Shown piece after piece: positions 25,787 to 34,346 of a stretch of 64,000 nucleotides of DNA (its first letter is position 1; each line of letters opens with the position of its first letter). Origin of the DNA: Clostridium hydrogenum (GTDB lineage: Bacteria > Bacillota > Clostridia > Clostridiales > Clostridiaceae); contig NZ_JAEACT010000002.1 in NCBI RefSeq assembly GCF_021432385.1, forward strand, positions 2,003,501-2,067,500, in the 5' to 3' direction. The notes beneath the pieces were generated by a model. The model ran no database searches and had not been told where the DNA came from. It saw only the letters and a program-made list of their open reading frames with translations. A program made the position numbers and the translations under genes.

Positions 25787-28018
25787 TTATTTAGATGGTA
25801 CTATTCTTATTTCTTTAATCCAATTCAAATCCCAATTTAATGGTAACACCACTTGGTCTCCACCACCAACTAATTTAGCACCACTTTCAGTTGTCTGTTC
25901 AGCAACCTTTCCTATGTTTAATATTTCACCTTTAGGAACTTCTATTACCGCCTCATACATTCTACTATTTCCCCAACTTGGTAACAGCGCAGTATCTATT
26001 TTAGCTTGTATTCTACTTTCTGCTGGAACTGTTGTTACAAATGAACCTCCAGCATCAGCTCTACCACCAAAGGTTCTATAAACTATTATTTTTTCCTCTG
26101 TAATTACAGTTCTATAATTACTATCAGTAAATGTTTTACTTAAAGTATTAGGTAGATATGACTTTTCTATTTCTTTTACTTTACCATCAATTAGAGTTGA
26201 ATACTTTCCATAGTCTTCAGCTTGTGTAACCCCCTCAGTACCTTTCTTTTCCCTTCCATCAGTTTTAGACTCTACATTTACTCCACTGTCTTTTACATCT
26301 TTAAGCTGTTCACTCTTAGTTGCTCTTACTTTCTCCGAATCAGTTTCTATTTTTTCTTCATAACTGCTTTCATTTACTTTCTTTATATCTTCATCAACCT
26401 TTACAGGTGAACCTACTTCATTCTTTTCATTTATTATATCATTTACTGTTTTTTCTTCAACTTCACTTTTCTCACCGGTTTCTACAATCTCTTTTGCTTC
26501 ACTTTTAATTTCCACATCTTTATCTATGGCTTTTAACTTTTCTACTATATCTCCAAACTTATCTGACATTGATTTTTGAAGACTCAATATCTCACTTAAC
26601 GTATTCTTAAACATTTCCTCGCTAGCTTTACCAAGACCTTTTAGCTTGCTTGATAATTCCGACATTTTTTCTGCATATGATGTGCCTTTTTCAAGCTTGG
26701 ACATTTCACTTGCATCCTTACCAAATTTCACTGCATCCTCCATCTTACCTGCCTCAGATGCAGCTTTTAATGCTCCTTTCCCTGAAAAAAGTGTAGCTAT
26801 ATTTAATACTACATCTGTACCAAACTTATATCTTGTATATTCATCTCCATTAATTAGGTTTTTATCTATACTGTTTTTTATAGAGTTAACCAAATTACCT
26901 TCAAATTCCAGCTGTTCTGCTGTTTTTGGTATTTGTGGATTTAGAATACCATATATCTTTTGACTGGTATCTAGCCAACTTAAAAGAGTTCCTTTTGTAT
27001 CAGTTCTTAGGTTATACCACTGCTTTCCACAAAACTCTGCTACATCATATGGAATTTCTACAGTTTCTTTTACAAAGGTGCATGCTCCTGCTAGAATTCC
27101 AGCATGTTTAGGATCAATTTTCTTGTATAGTTCCCACGATTTCTTTATTATTCCCTCTAAATCATTTATTTTATTTGAAGTATCCTCAAGTAATTTTGCT
27201 CCTTCTGGATGGCTTTTACTAAATTCATTCCAAGCATCCGCCTTGAAGTTATCGAAGTCTTCAATTAGTTTATTTTCATATTCAGCTTCAACCTTAGGAA
27301 GTACTTTTAGTTCTTCTTTATTGTTTGTAGTTAATTCCTGAACATCAGTAGCTAAAAGAATTAAAAAATCTGTGCCAGACTTTTGAAAGTTTTTATTTTC
27401 AAAAGTTTTAAAGATTTCCTCTAATACAGAATTTATCTGCCTTGTTAATTCCGCTAGTTCCGATTTTAAGTATTCCTCTACATTCTTTATTGCCTTATCT
27501 ACATCTTCTATTTTTTCTTCTGCAAAATTCTTAATTTCATTTGCAGCATTTTCCACCATATCAACGGCTGAATTTACTTTTCCATCTGCTACCTTTAAAG
27601 TTTTATCAATTACATTTTCTTCTTTTTCACTTTTTAATTCTACCTTACTGCTTCTATTATCAAGACTTGCATCTCCTCCAGATACAATGGGCTTAAACAA
27701 AGCTTCGTAAAGATTAGGTGATGGTGAATTTATCCCCTCGCTTATTCTGTCAATATTTACTGCATTTACTGCTTTTAAACCTCTAAAATTAATTGCATTT
27801 GCCTTTTCATTTAATCTTCTTTCTAAATTTTGATACCTTGAAATTTCATCATCTAAAAATCGCTTTGTTTCATTTAAATGACGAAGAAGCCTGTCACCAC
27901 TCGCTGTTATGCCAGAGGTTTGTGCTTCTGCTCTACTTAAATTTTCACTAACTGTACCTTCAAATCTATTTACAATATCATAAAGTTCCTTTAACTTTTC
28001 AAAATCCACTGAAATCAT
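25787..28018 (-). CDS. LXG/WXG-type polymorphic toxin with TNT/ART-like C-terminal domain
   Basis: 743 residues. Residues 1-95 are a helical hairpin of LXG/WXG100-like type (SVDFEKLKELYDIVNRF ... RRLNEKANAI). Residues 140-330 are long coiled-coil with many K/E, 370-480 a pretoxin-like helical region and about 500-600 a low-complexity K/E linker. The C-terminal 140 residues hold VYRTFGGRADAGGSFVTT, SWGNSRMYEAVIEVPKGE and GGGDQVVLPLNWDLNW. That end parallels the truncated toxin at 22665 and resembles NAD-processing TNT/ART folds. It is secreted without a signal peptide, presumably by a type VII (Ess) machine encoded elsewhere. It follows its small partner gene by 2 bp. Confidence 0.75.
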   Translation of the reverse strand: MISVDFEKLKELYDIVNRFEGTVSENLSRAEAQTSGITASGDRLLRHLNETKRFLDDEISRYQNLERRLNEKANAINFRGLKAVNAVNIDRISEGINSPSPNLYEALFKPIVSGGDASLDNRSSKVELKSEKEENVIDKTLKVADGKVNSAVDMVENAANEIKNFAEEKIEDVDKAIKNVEEYLKSELAELTRQINSVLEEIFKTFENKNFQKSGTDFLILLATDVQELTTNNKEELKVLPKVEAEYENKLIEDFDNFKADAWNEFSKSHPEGAKLLEDTSNKINDLEGIIKKSWELYKKIDPKHAGILAGACTFVKETVEIPYDVAEFCGKQWYNLRTDTKGTLLSWLDTSQKIYGILNPQIPKTAEQLEFEGNLVNSIKNSIDKNLINGDEYTRYKFGTDVVLNIATLFSGKGALKAASEAGKMEDAVKFGKDASEMSKLEKGTSYAEKMSELSSKLKGLGKASEEMFKNTLSEILSLQKSMSDKFGDIVEKLKAIDKDVEIKSEAKEIVETGEKSEVEEKTVNDIINEKNEVGSPVKVDEDIKKVNESSYEEKIETDSEKVRATKSEQLKDVKDSGVNVESKTDGREKKGTEGVTQAEDYGKYSTLIDGKVKEIEKSYLPNTLSKTFTDSNYRTVITEEKIIVYRTFGGRADAGGSFVTTVPAESRIQAKIDTALLPSWGNSRMYEAVIEVPKGEILNIGKVAEQTTESGAKLVGGGDQVVLPLNWDLNWIKEIRIVPSK

Positions 28019-28020
28019 AT

Positions 28021-28302
28021 TTAAGCACCTGCCTGCTTTTGCTGTTTTGCCGCTTCTTCAGCCTGCCTTAAACGATTTGCCTCTTCACGAAGTTCTTCTG
28101 CTATTCCATCCATCAGATTTGTAAGTATAAGCACTTCTGTTTTTATAGTATCAAATATTTGAAGTACTGCAGTGTTTTCTTCATCCCTATTATCTAAGTT
28201 CGCAGTATCTAGTCCATTAGAAAAATTGCTTTTCTCATTTTTTATATTGCATGAACATTCACTTATTATACTTGCTGAATATTCTAATTCACTTGCTCCC
28301 AA
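28021..28302 (-). CDS. Small helical partner (Lap/WXG-like) of the toxin
   Basis: I choose TTG 28302, which has GAGAGGTG five nt upstream; GTG 28311 overlaps that site. The 93 residues form a helical protein with N-terminal YSASIISECSCNIKN and a C-terminal Q/A/E-rich helix (REEANRLRQAEEAAKQQKQ). LXG toxins are usually preceded by one or two such alpha-helical proteins that aid export through the T7SS. The stop is separated from the toxin ATG by 2 bp, so the two are coupled. Confidence 0.65.
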   Translation of the reverse strand: MGASELEYSASIISECSCNIKNEKSNFSNGLDTANLDNRDEENTAVLQIFDTIKTEVLILTNLMDGIAEELREEANRLRQAEEAAKQQKQAGA

Positions 28303-28487
28303 CAGTGTCACCTCTCATAATTTCACTAATCAGTTTTAAACTTCCATGTTAATATTACTATTATATTCCACAAGTTTCAATGCGTTTTAATCTATTTTTT
28401 AATTTATTTATATAAATTATTAATATAGATAGACAACCTGAAACATTGAAATTATAAATACCAAATGTATCCTTATGCTAATGTTTT

Positions 28488-28852
28488 AAATTCACAATTC
28501 ACAGTTCACAATGCACAATGAAGGATGATTTTTCTACGAGATCGTATAAAAATCTTAAAACTTATTTTTTTATTGCTTAGCGAAGCTGAAAATATTTAAA
28601 TTTAAGATTTACCTGAGAGAAAGTTTATTAATATACAAAGTTTTATTGCACTGCTATTAAAAGTAATTCTACTAAGTTAAAGGACCTACATCGGTTTACG
28701 CCCAAACCCATAGGCAAGGTTTGATAATATGCATACATTTTTGTTTACTAAATTTGAAATTAATATGCATAGGTTCATGAATTTACATGGGCTAAAGCCC
28801 AAACCCCTAGCATGTGTATTGTGAATTGTGCATCGTGAACTGTGAATTGAAA
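28488..28852. repeat. Family B element, copy 1, bracketed by inverted short tandem repeats
   Basis: The left end has tandem CACAATTCA-like units (28490-28520), then GAAGGATGATTTTTCTACG, AAATCTTAAAACTTATTTT, AGCGAAGCT and TTTAAGATTTACCTGAGAG. The right end (28813-28850) has the same tandem unit in inverse orientation (TTGTGAATTGTGCATCGTGA). Copies with the same core but different tandem units are at 57337-57564 and 63678-63900. No gene is present in 28312-29131. Confidence 0.65.
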
Positions 28853-28986
28853 AACATTGCTGCCATGATAAGCTTGAAATTTGAAATTTTTAATTTCCAA
28901 GTTGTCTATCTATCAGTAGCTATATACTAAAAATTGTTCCTAATTTATTTTTAGTACCTGCCTTCTATTTATTTGGGGGCAATAAA

Positions 28987-29026
28987 AAAACTAGCTTACT
29001 ATCTATAACCACAATAAGCTAGTTTT
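28987..29026. terminator. Hairpin terminator, type shared with 38387-38422
   Basis: AAAACTAGCTTA and TAAGCTAGTTTT form a perfect 12-bp stem with a 16-nt loop. The same stem recurs at 38387-38422. Confidence 0.6.
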
Positions 29027-29131
29027 GTACTTTCCTCTAGTATAACTTAACTTACTTTAACTGCTCTTCATATCCATATATAAAGATTGAAACGGAGAGC
29101 TTAAAGCTGATTCTAACAATCCCTCATCTCA

Positions 29132-29848
29132 TTATCTGAACTCAACCCAATAATTTCTGTGTGGCTCAATAATAATAGAACCAAAGAAATGTTTAATTTG
29201 GTTAACTGATACTGGAGTAATTTCACTTTTGCTACCATTATATTTATTTGCACTTTCCCTAGTTAAAAAACACTTAATAGATTCATATTCCTCGCCATTT
29301 TCTGCCTTTCGCTTAATGATATCAAAACCAAATTTTCCTTCAGATTTCATGCTAATAGTAGGCAATGTTCCAAGAATGTACACCACCTTATCCTTCATGA
29401 GTTCAAATGCCTTTTCATTACTTATCTTATTTCTAGCTGCTGCATACATTATGCAAAAGGAATCAATTAAATCCTTTATAGGCATTAAATCTTCTTTGGT
29501 AATAATAAGCTCCTGCAGTGTAAGACCATGAATTATGAGAGCATCAAATAGAGGCTGCTGAATCACATTATCTACTGCCATTCCAAGAGGCAGCTGAATG
29601 CACTGATACTCTTTTTGCTTTGTCTCCTTAAATTCCTGCAAAGTTTGATTTAAAGCTTCCTGTGAAATACATATATGCACAGCTCTATCTATTTCAATAT
29701 TTCCATCATCACTTAGTACTACTACGTCCCGGTCAAGCTGCTCCATAAAACCAAGCTGTCCCAAAGTAATATTAGAAACGTATTTTATATTTTTATTTTC
29801 TGATGTTATTTTTGAATCATGTTTTTTTAATTTATTAAATAACCCCAT
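29132..29848 (-). CDS. Hypothetical cytoplasmic protein (SseB-like guess)
   Basis: ATG 29848 is preceded by GAGGAGAG and gives 238 residues starting MGLFNKLKKHD. There are mixed alpha/beta segments, no membrane span, and a C-terminal block FLTRESANKYNGSKSEITPVS followed by a basic/aromatic tail (PHRNYWVEFR). FLT-x-E-x-A is reminiscent of SseB N-terminal-like enhancer domains, but I do not consider that secure. Single gene. Confidence 0.5.
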   Translation of the reverse strand: MGLFNKLKKHDSKITSENKNIKYVSNITLGQLGFMEQLDRDVVVLSDDGNIEIDRAVHICISQEALNQTLQEFKETKQKEYQCIQLPLGMAVDNVIQQPLFDALIIHGLTLQELIITKEDLMPIKDLIDSFCIMYAAARNKISNEKAFELMKDKVVYILGTLPTISMKSEGKFGFDIIKRKAENGEEYESIKCFLTRESANKYNGSKSEITPVSVNQIKHFFGSIIIEPHRNYWVEFR

Positions 29849-30059
29849 TGAAACTCTCCTCATATATCAAATTCTCATTACAATCATATTTAGAAAAAAC
29901 TTCTTTATTTTTTATAAAGCCCCGCAAATTATTTTACTTTCTTATGACTTTATTAATTACAGAATAGTCTTCACGATTAATAGTAAAGCCTAATCCATAA
30001 AAAGTAACAAAGTACATTAAATTATTTTCTAATAAACACAGACAAATTACATAGTATAC

Positions 30060-30482
30060 TCATTTACCATGTTTCTTTGTTTTTGTTTCCATTATCTTCA
30101 TTAAATCCTGTAATTGCTCACTGCCTGTAACACGGTAATTAAGCCAACCACCACTTCCACATGGGTATTTATTATCCCACACAACTTTGGCATAATCGCT
30201 CAGTGTTTTGTAAATTGGCTCCATTGCATCATTTGAAATACGAATCAATACCATAAAAGCTCCGTTTTCGGCAAAGACATCGCAAATATGTTTACTTTTT
30301 AGGCTATACTTCACGCCCCATCCGTATTTATTCCCATATGGAAAACGAATGCAACTTTTCATTCCAAGTTTATCCTTTAGATATACATCTAGTTCCAACC
30401 ATGACTTTCCAACTTCACCGCAATAAGAAATCATTTCCTCAAATAACGGCACCTTCTGCTTGTCTAGCATTCTTTCATACAC
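30060..30482 (-). CDS. DUF3788 family protein
   Basis: The start is taken at GTG 30482, 11 nt after AGGAGG; GTG 30494 overlaps that site. The 140 residues match DUF3788: YERMLDKQKVPLFEEMISYCGE, SCIRFPYGNKYGWGVKYSLK, KHICDVFAENGAFMVLI and a basic tail. The family shares a fold with DUF1801-like proteins; function unknown. Stand-alone gene at the edge of the defence island. Confidence 0.75.
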   Translation of the reverse strand: MYERMLDKQKVPLFEEMISYCGEVGKSWLELDVYLKDKLGMKSCIRFPYGNKYGWGVKYSLKSKHICDVFAENGAFMVLIRISNDAMEPIYKTLSDYAKVVWDNKYPCGSGGWLNYRVTGSEQLQDLMKIMETKTKKHGK

Positions 30483-30494
30483 GGTATTTTGCAC

Positions 30495-31061
30495 CTCCTA
30501 ATTAACATAAAACAGTTCCAATTCTAGTTAACAGTATACTTATACTTAGTATAATGGTATATTTTTGCCAATAAGTCAAACATACTAAGTGCCTAATTCT
30601 AAATGTACATTTTCAAAACCTTCTAGTTTATTCTTAAGATTCTATGCATGCAAGTAGTCCTTACAAAGTAGCAGCCCCAATTTTCTTTAATCAGTGTAGT
30701 ATGTATTTAGTTTAATGCTATTACCTCTTCATCAAAAATTTATATTTCATCCACTACTGTGGCATTCCCGTATAATTTTAATCCATTAATTCATTCTGTA
30801 TTGTTGAGTTGCTTTTAGACGATTATCTCATGTTTTTTCAACACTTTCTATTCAGATTCTTATTAGGGAGCTTACGGTAAAAAACATTTATCTATAAAAA
30901 AACTGGATACATAATATTTATTAGTTATGTTCCAGCATTTATATTTATATTAAATTCTCTCCATACTCATTATAATCGTTATTATCAGCTTCATCAATAG
31001 ATCCTTTATCCGTTTCTTCTGTATACATATAAAAATTCAGTCCAGTAATTCTAGATGTTTT
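30495..31061. other. Gene-free stretch
   Basis: AT-rich with no supported gene. Immediately after the methyltransferase TGA the same frame stays open for about 40 codons (SRITGLNFYMYTEETDKGS ... EYGENLI), with no start codon near a ribosome site; possibly a lost 3' extension or remnant. Confidence 0.4.
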
Positions 31062-32429
31062 TCATTCACTAGCAAATATTTTATTTAATGTTTTTTCCAT
31101 ATCTTTTATCAAATCAACAACCAATGCATTTCCCATCATAAATCTACGTTTATTTATTGGCATTTCTACCTTTTTCCCATTCATCAAACAATACTTTGTA
31201 TGCCCTGTGGGGAATCCTTGAATACGCTCCGTTTCTTCGGGTGTAAGTAATCTGATTCTTCCAGTCATCTTATCTTTTACTATATGTGTTGTTCGACTAA
31301 AACTACCTTCTGATGTAAGCATTGTCCTTGCTGGTTTATCATAATCGTCAATCATTGATATCGCGCCCTCAGAAAATATATACTCATGACCTGTTGCAGA
31401 TGACTTACGTGGTAATTTCTTAGCACCTTTTAGATATTGCCATGTCTGTCTTTGCTCTTTTGAAAGTCTTTTCTTCAATTCATCACTATGTGTTATATCA
31501 GTAGCCGTATAATACAATCTTTCTTCTGGAATAAAAAATTTCTCATCTACCGATTCATTTTCCAACATATCACCAAGTGTAATTTGATTTCCTTGATAGT
31601 TCGATTCTGTCTTTACCGTATATATAATGCCATCCTTCATGATACCTGTATTTTCAAAAGTAAAGCTAAAATGATTCGATAACTCTCCAATTTCATTCGG
31701 TAATTCTTGGATTTTTATCTTTTTTGAATTAATTTTATCAATGGAAAATGTCGTTCCAAAAAAACCTTCCTTTTCAATCACATTAGATACACCCTCATCT
31801 ATGTCACTTTGCATTTTATCAATGATTTTATTTGCATATTTTGTATCATTTTTATATGCAAATATGAATATTCTTCGTCTTCTTTGCTGATAACCATATT
31901 CAGCTGCATTAATCACTCGCCATTCAACAATATAACCTTCATCTCTAAAACAAGCAAGTATGACTCCAAAATCTCGACCCCTTTGCTTTGCTGGCGATTT
32001 TATTAATCGATCTACATTTTCCAAAAGTACAAATGGTGGCTTCTTTTCTTCCAAAATATCTCTAATGGACCACCATAAAACACCTTTCTTCCCTTCCAAT
32101 CCCTTTGATGTCGCTAACGAGGAGGCAACAGAGTAGTCCTGACACGGAAAACCTCCCACGAGCAAATTAAAATCTGGGAGCGTCGATTTATCGACTTCTT
32201 CAATATTCATATTCGTTGTATCGTTTCCATTCTTATCCAAACAGGTTCCAAAATGATACACATAACAGTCATGTGCATATTGTGTACTTTTCTCTGCTGG
32301 TTCCCACTGACTAAACCATGTTGTCTCCCATTTTTCTTCTCCATTTATGTCCTCTAAAGATTCTATGCCATTTAATCCACATCTAAAACCACCTACACCA
32401 GCGAATAATTCACATACTGTTCTATCCAT
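31062..32429 (-). CDS. DNA (cytosine-5-)-methyltransferase of a type II R-M system
   Basis: 455 residues with the ordered C5-MTase motifs: I ELFAGVGGFRCGL (residues 6-18), IV GGFPCQDYSVA with the catalytic Cys, VI FVLLENVDRL, VIII QQRRRRIFIFAY, a variable target recognition region, then RLLTPEETERIQGFP and X MGNALVVDLI. It transfers a methyl group from SAM to C5 of cytosine in its recognition site. Next to a Sau3AI-type endonuclease, the expected site is GATC (GATm5C), which is inferred. AAGGAAGAG precedes the ATG. Confidence 0.93.
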   Translation of the reverse strand: MDRTVCELFAGVGGFRCGLNGIESLEDINGEEKWETTWFSQWEPAEKSTQYAHDCYVYHFGTCLDKNGNDTTNMNIEEVDKSTLPDFNLLVGGFPCQDYSVASSLATSKGLEGKKGVLWWSIRDILEEKKPPFVLLENVDRLIKSPAKQRGRDFGVILACFRDEGYIVEWRVINAAEYGYQQRRRRIFIFAYKNDTKYANKIIDKMQSDIDEGVSNVIEKEGFFGTTFSIDKINSKKIKIQELPNEIGELSNHFSFTFENTGIMKDGIIYTVKTESNYQGNQITLGDMLENESVDEKFFIPEERLYYTATDITHSDELKKRLSKEQRQTWQYLKGAKKLPRKSSATGHEYIFSEGAISMIDDYDKPARTMLTSEGSFSRTTHIVKDKMTGRIRLLTPEETERIQGFPTGHTKYCLMNGKKVEMPINKRRFMMGNALVVDLIKDMEKTLNKIFASE

Positions 32430-32530
32430 TCATCTCTTCCTTACATTACAAAATAATTGCGAACATTAGTTCGAATGATTGTTCTATCATTATCATATAA
32501 TATTTTTATCATTTTGTAAAGATCTTTCTA

Positions 32531-33967
32531 TTATTTTTCCAAAAATCTTTTATTTAACTGCGATAAAATATAAGAATTATTCAGCCAAAAGCATTGCTTA
32601 GGATATAATCTTCCATCAGGTAATTCATAAGTATCTTTTGCATTTCGCCCATGAGGTCTTACATGGCATACTGGATTTTCTGACGAACTTGGCAAATTAC
32701 TATAATTCTTTCCATTCTTTTCGGTGATTTGAAGCCCATCTTGTAATACATCTTTTGTTCTTTTCCACACTTTATAAACTTCATTGTGCAAATCACTATA
32801 AGGAATATTCCAAAATTGACACCCTTTCAGCACTAGTTCATTATTATCATTAAATTTATATACAACGAACATAAATCGGGTCTGTTGCAGATAATTTCCA
32901 AAGGCAGAATCTTCCCATTCTTCTTGCACTAATTCTTTAAATTTAAACGTTGGAAAAGACATACTTTCCTTGATTTTGTTATTTTTTTCAATTCGAATCG
33001 TTTTTACTACAACATTAGCTTTTTCAAATTCTTCTGCATGATTTCCTTTAATTCCAAGAATTCTATAAGCGAGAATTGCTTCCAAACTTTTAGGCTTTTT
33101 ATCAATATTTATTTCAAATTTTTCACACAATTCTTTAACTGTATATTCTCTATATTCATTTATCTTTTCTGTTACATAATCTTCAAACGAATCAACATTC
33201 TTATCCTTGATGATAGGTTCATATGTATTCTTCCCTGAAATAATATAATGATTCAAAACATATGTCATATACGAGTTCTTAAATGAAAATGCTCTTGGTT
33301 TAGCTAGTTCATCACTATATGGTTGTTTTCTCCTATCTGTAGATTTCACTGCTTTTGTTGCCGCACCCAAATACAAAGTATCTCCTTCGGACAATTCATG
33401 AGCTTTACCTGCTCGTATTTTTCCAACAATCACTTCAAAATCATGTTTTATAATTTTTTTATCTTGCTCAGGTGGTGTAAATAACTTTGCATAATGTATC
33501 TGATAATCAACCCTAAATTTAACTTCTTTTTTATACAGATAGTAAACCAATAATATTAATTTTGCCTTATTCCACAGATGTCCTGTCTCAAACGTCTCAT
33601 TTACAACATTAAAATAATCTATCATTGTCAATATCAAACGTTCTTTTGCCACTTTTTTACCCTTTGAATTAATCTTATACGGCGTTACTTTTAATTCCAC
33701 TCCAGCTTCTGGAAAATCGGGTCTGGAATCACTATTACAGGCATAATGAAAAAATTTTTCTTCCACTATCTGCCCTAGATTCCCCTTATTCTTTTTATTT
33801 TCATGTGCCTCTTGTTTTCCACAACCAAAACTTTCACGTATTATCATTGCATGTTCTTTTTCATATTTATCTATTATTTCTTGAAATGATTGTCCAATCA
33901 TTTTTTTTGCATATTTTTCAATAGAAATCGGATCTGCATTATCATATTCATCATTATAATTCATCAA
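32531..33967 (-). CDS. Sau3AI/MutH-family type II restriction endonuclease
   Basis: 478 residues, two MutH-like domains as in Sau3AI. The N-terminal domain has the catalytic set Glu70, Asp84, Glu91 and Lys93 within GNLGQIVEEKF and RPDFPEAGVELKVTP. This is exactly the spacing of E. coli MutH Glu56/Asp70/Glu77/Lys79. The C-terminal domain (about 350-478) includes EWEDSAFGNYLQQTRFMFVV and HVRPHGRNAKD plus PKQCFWLNNSYI and lacks such residues; in Sau3AI the second domain is an allosteric DNA binder. It should cut unmethylated GATC. It lies upstream of the methyltransferase gene, 101 bp apart. AGGAGAG precedes the ATG. Confidence 0.92.
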   Translation of the reverse strand: MMNYNDEYDNADPISIEKYAKKMIGQSFQEIIDKYEKEHAMIIRESFGCGKQEAHENKKNKGNLGQIVEEKFFHYACNSDSRPDFPEAGVELKVTPYKINSKGKKVAKERLILTMIDYFNVVNETFETGHLWNKAKLILLVYYLYKKEVKFRVDYQIHYAKLFTPPEQDKKIIKHDFEVIVGKIRAGKAHELSEGDTLYLGAATKAVKSTDRRKQPYSDELAKPRAFSFKNSYMTYVLNHYIISGKNTYEPIIKDKNVDSFEDYVTEKINEYREYTVKELCEKFEINIDKKPKSLEAILAYRILGIKGNHAEEFEKANVVVKTIRIEKNNKIKESMSFPTFKFKELVQEEWEDSAFGNYLQQTRFMFVVYKFNDNNELVLKGCQFWNIPYSDLHNEVYKVWKRTKDVLQDGLQITEKNGKNYSNLPSSSENPVCHVRPHGRNAKDTYELPDGRLYPKQCFWLNNSYILSQLNKRFLEK

Positions 33968-34287
33968 TATTATTCTCTCCTATTTCAATATCAAGAATCA
34001 TCTCTTCAGCGGCTTTTACACATTAATCTGTCTTTTTTAGTCTATTATTTTATTTTGTAAACTCCGTTATTTAATTTTCAATTTAATATTTAATTTCAAC
34101 TAAAACTTTTCTTCCTGGTTTAATATTAATTTCTTTTTTATTATCAGCTTATTTTATATACATAAATATTGTGAACTTATATATTCCGTGTTTTCTTGAT
34201 GCTAATGAAGCATTCCTTCTTCTTGCACTTTTCTTAATATTTGTTATTTTAATTCTTTTGAATAAATTTTTCATTTCATGGGTTACC
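33968..34287. other. Gene-free stretch between restriction and AIPR genes
   Basis: No intact gene. The minus strand keeps a short coding-like piece (KSARRRNASLASRKHGIY ... PGRKVLVEIKY) broken by a stop, which I cannot identify. Confidence 0.3.
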
Positions 34288-34329
34288 TACAATTACAAAT
34301 ATATTATAAATAATATATTTGTAATTGTA
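34288..34329. terminator. Perfect 20-bp stem hairpin after the AIPR gene
   Basis: TACAATTACAAATATATTAT (34288-34307) and its exact complement at 34310-34329 are separated by only 2 nt. It lies 18 bp beyond the AIPR stop and probably terminates or protects that transcript. A dimeric protein site is an alternative. Confidence 0.6.
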
Positions 34330-34346
34330 CAAGTTGATTTAGAGGA

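Noticed and set aside
26222..27341. Several plus-strand frames opposite the LXG-like toxin
   Set aside because: Shadows of a coiled-coil, K/E-rich gene on the minus strand; no start signals.
30955..31061. Extension of the C5 methyltransferase by read-through of its TGA
   Set aside because: The frame stays open for about 40 codons, but motif X is already complete before the stop, and the extension shows no family resemblance.
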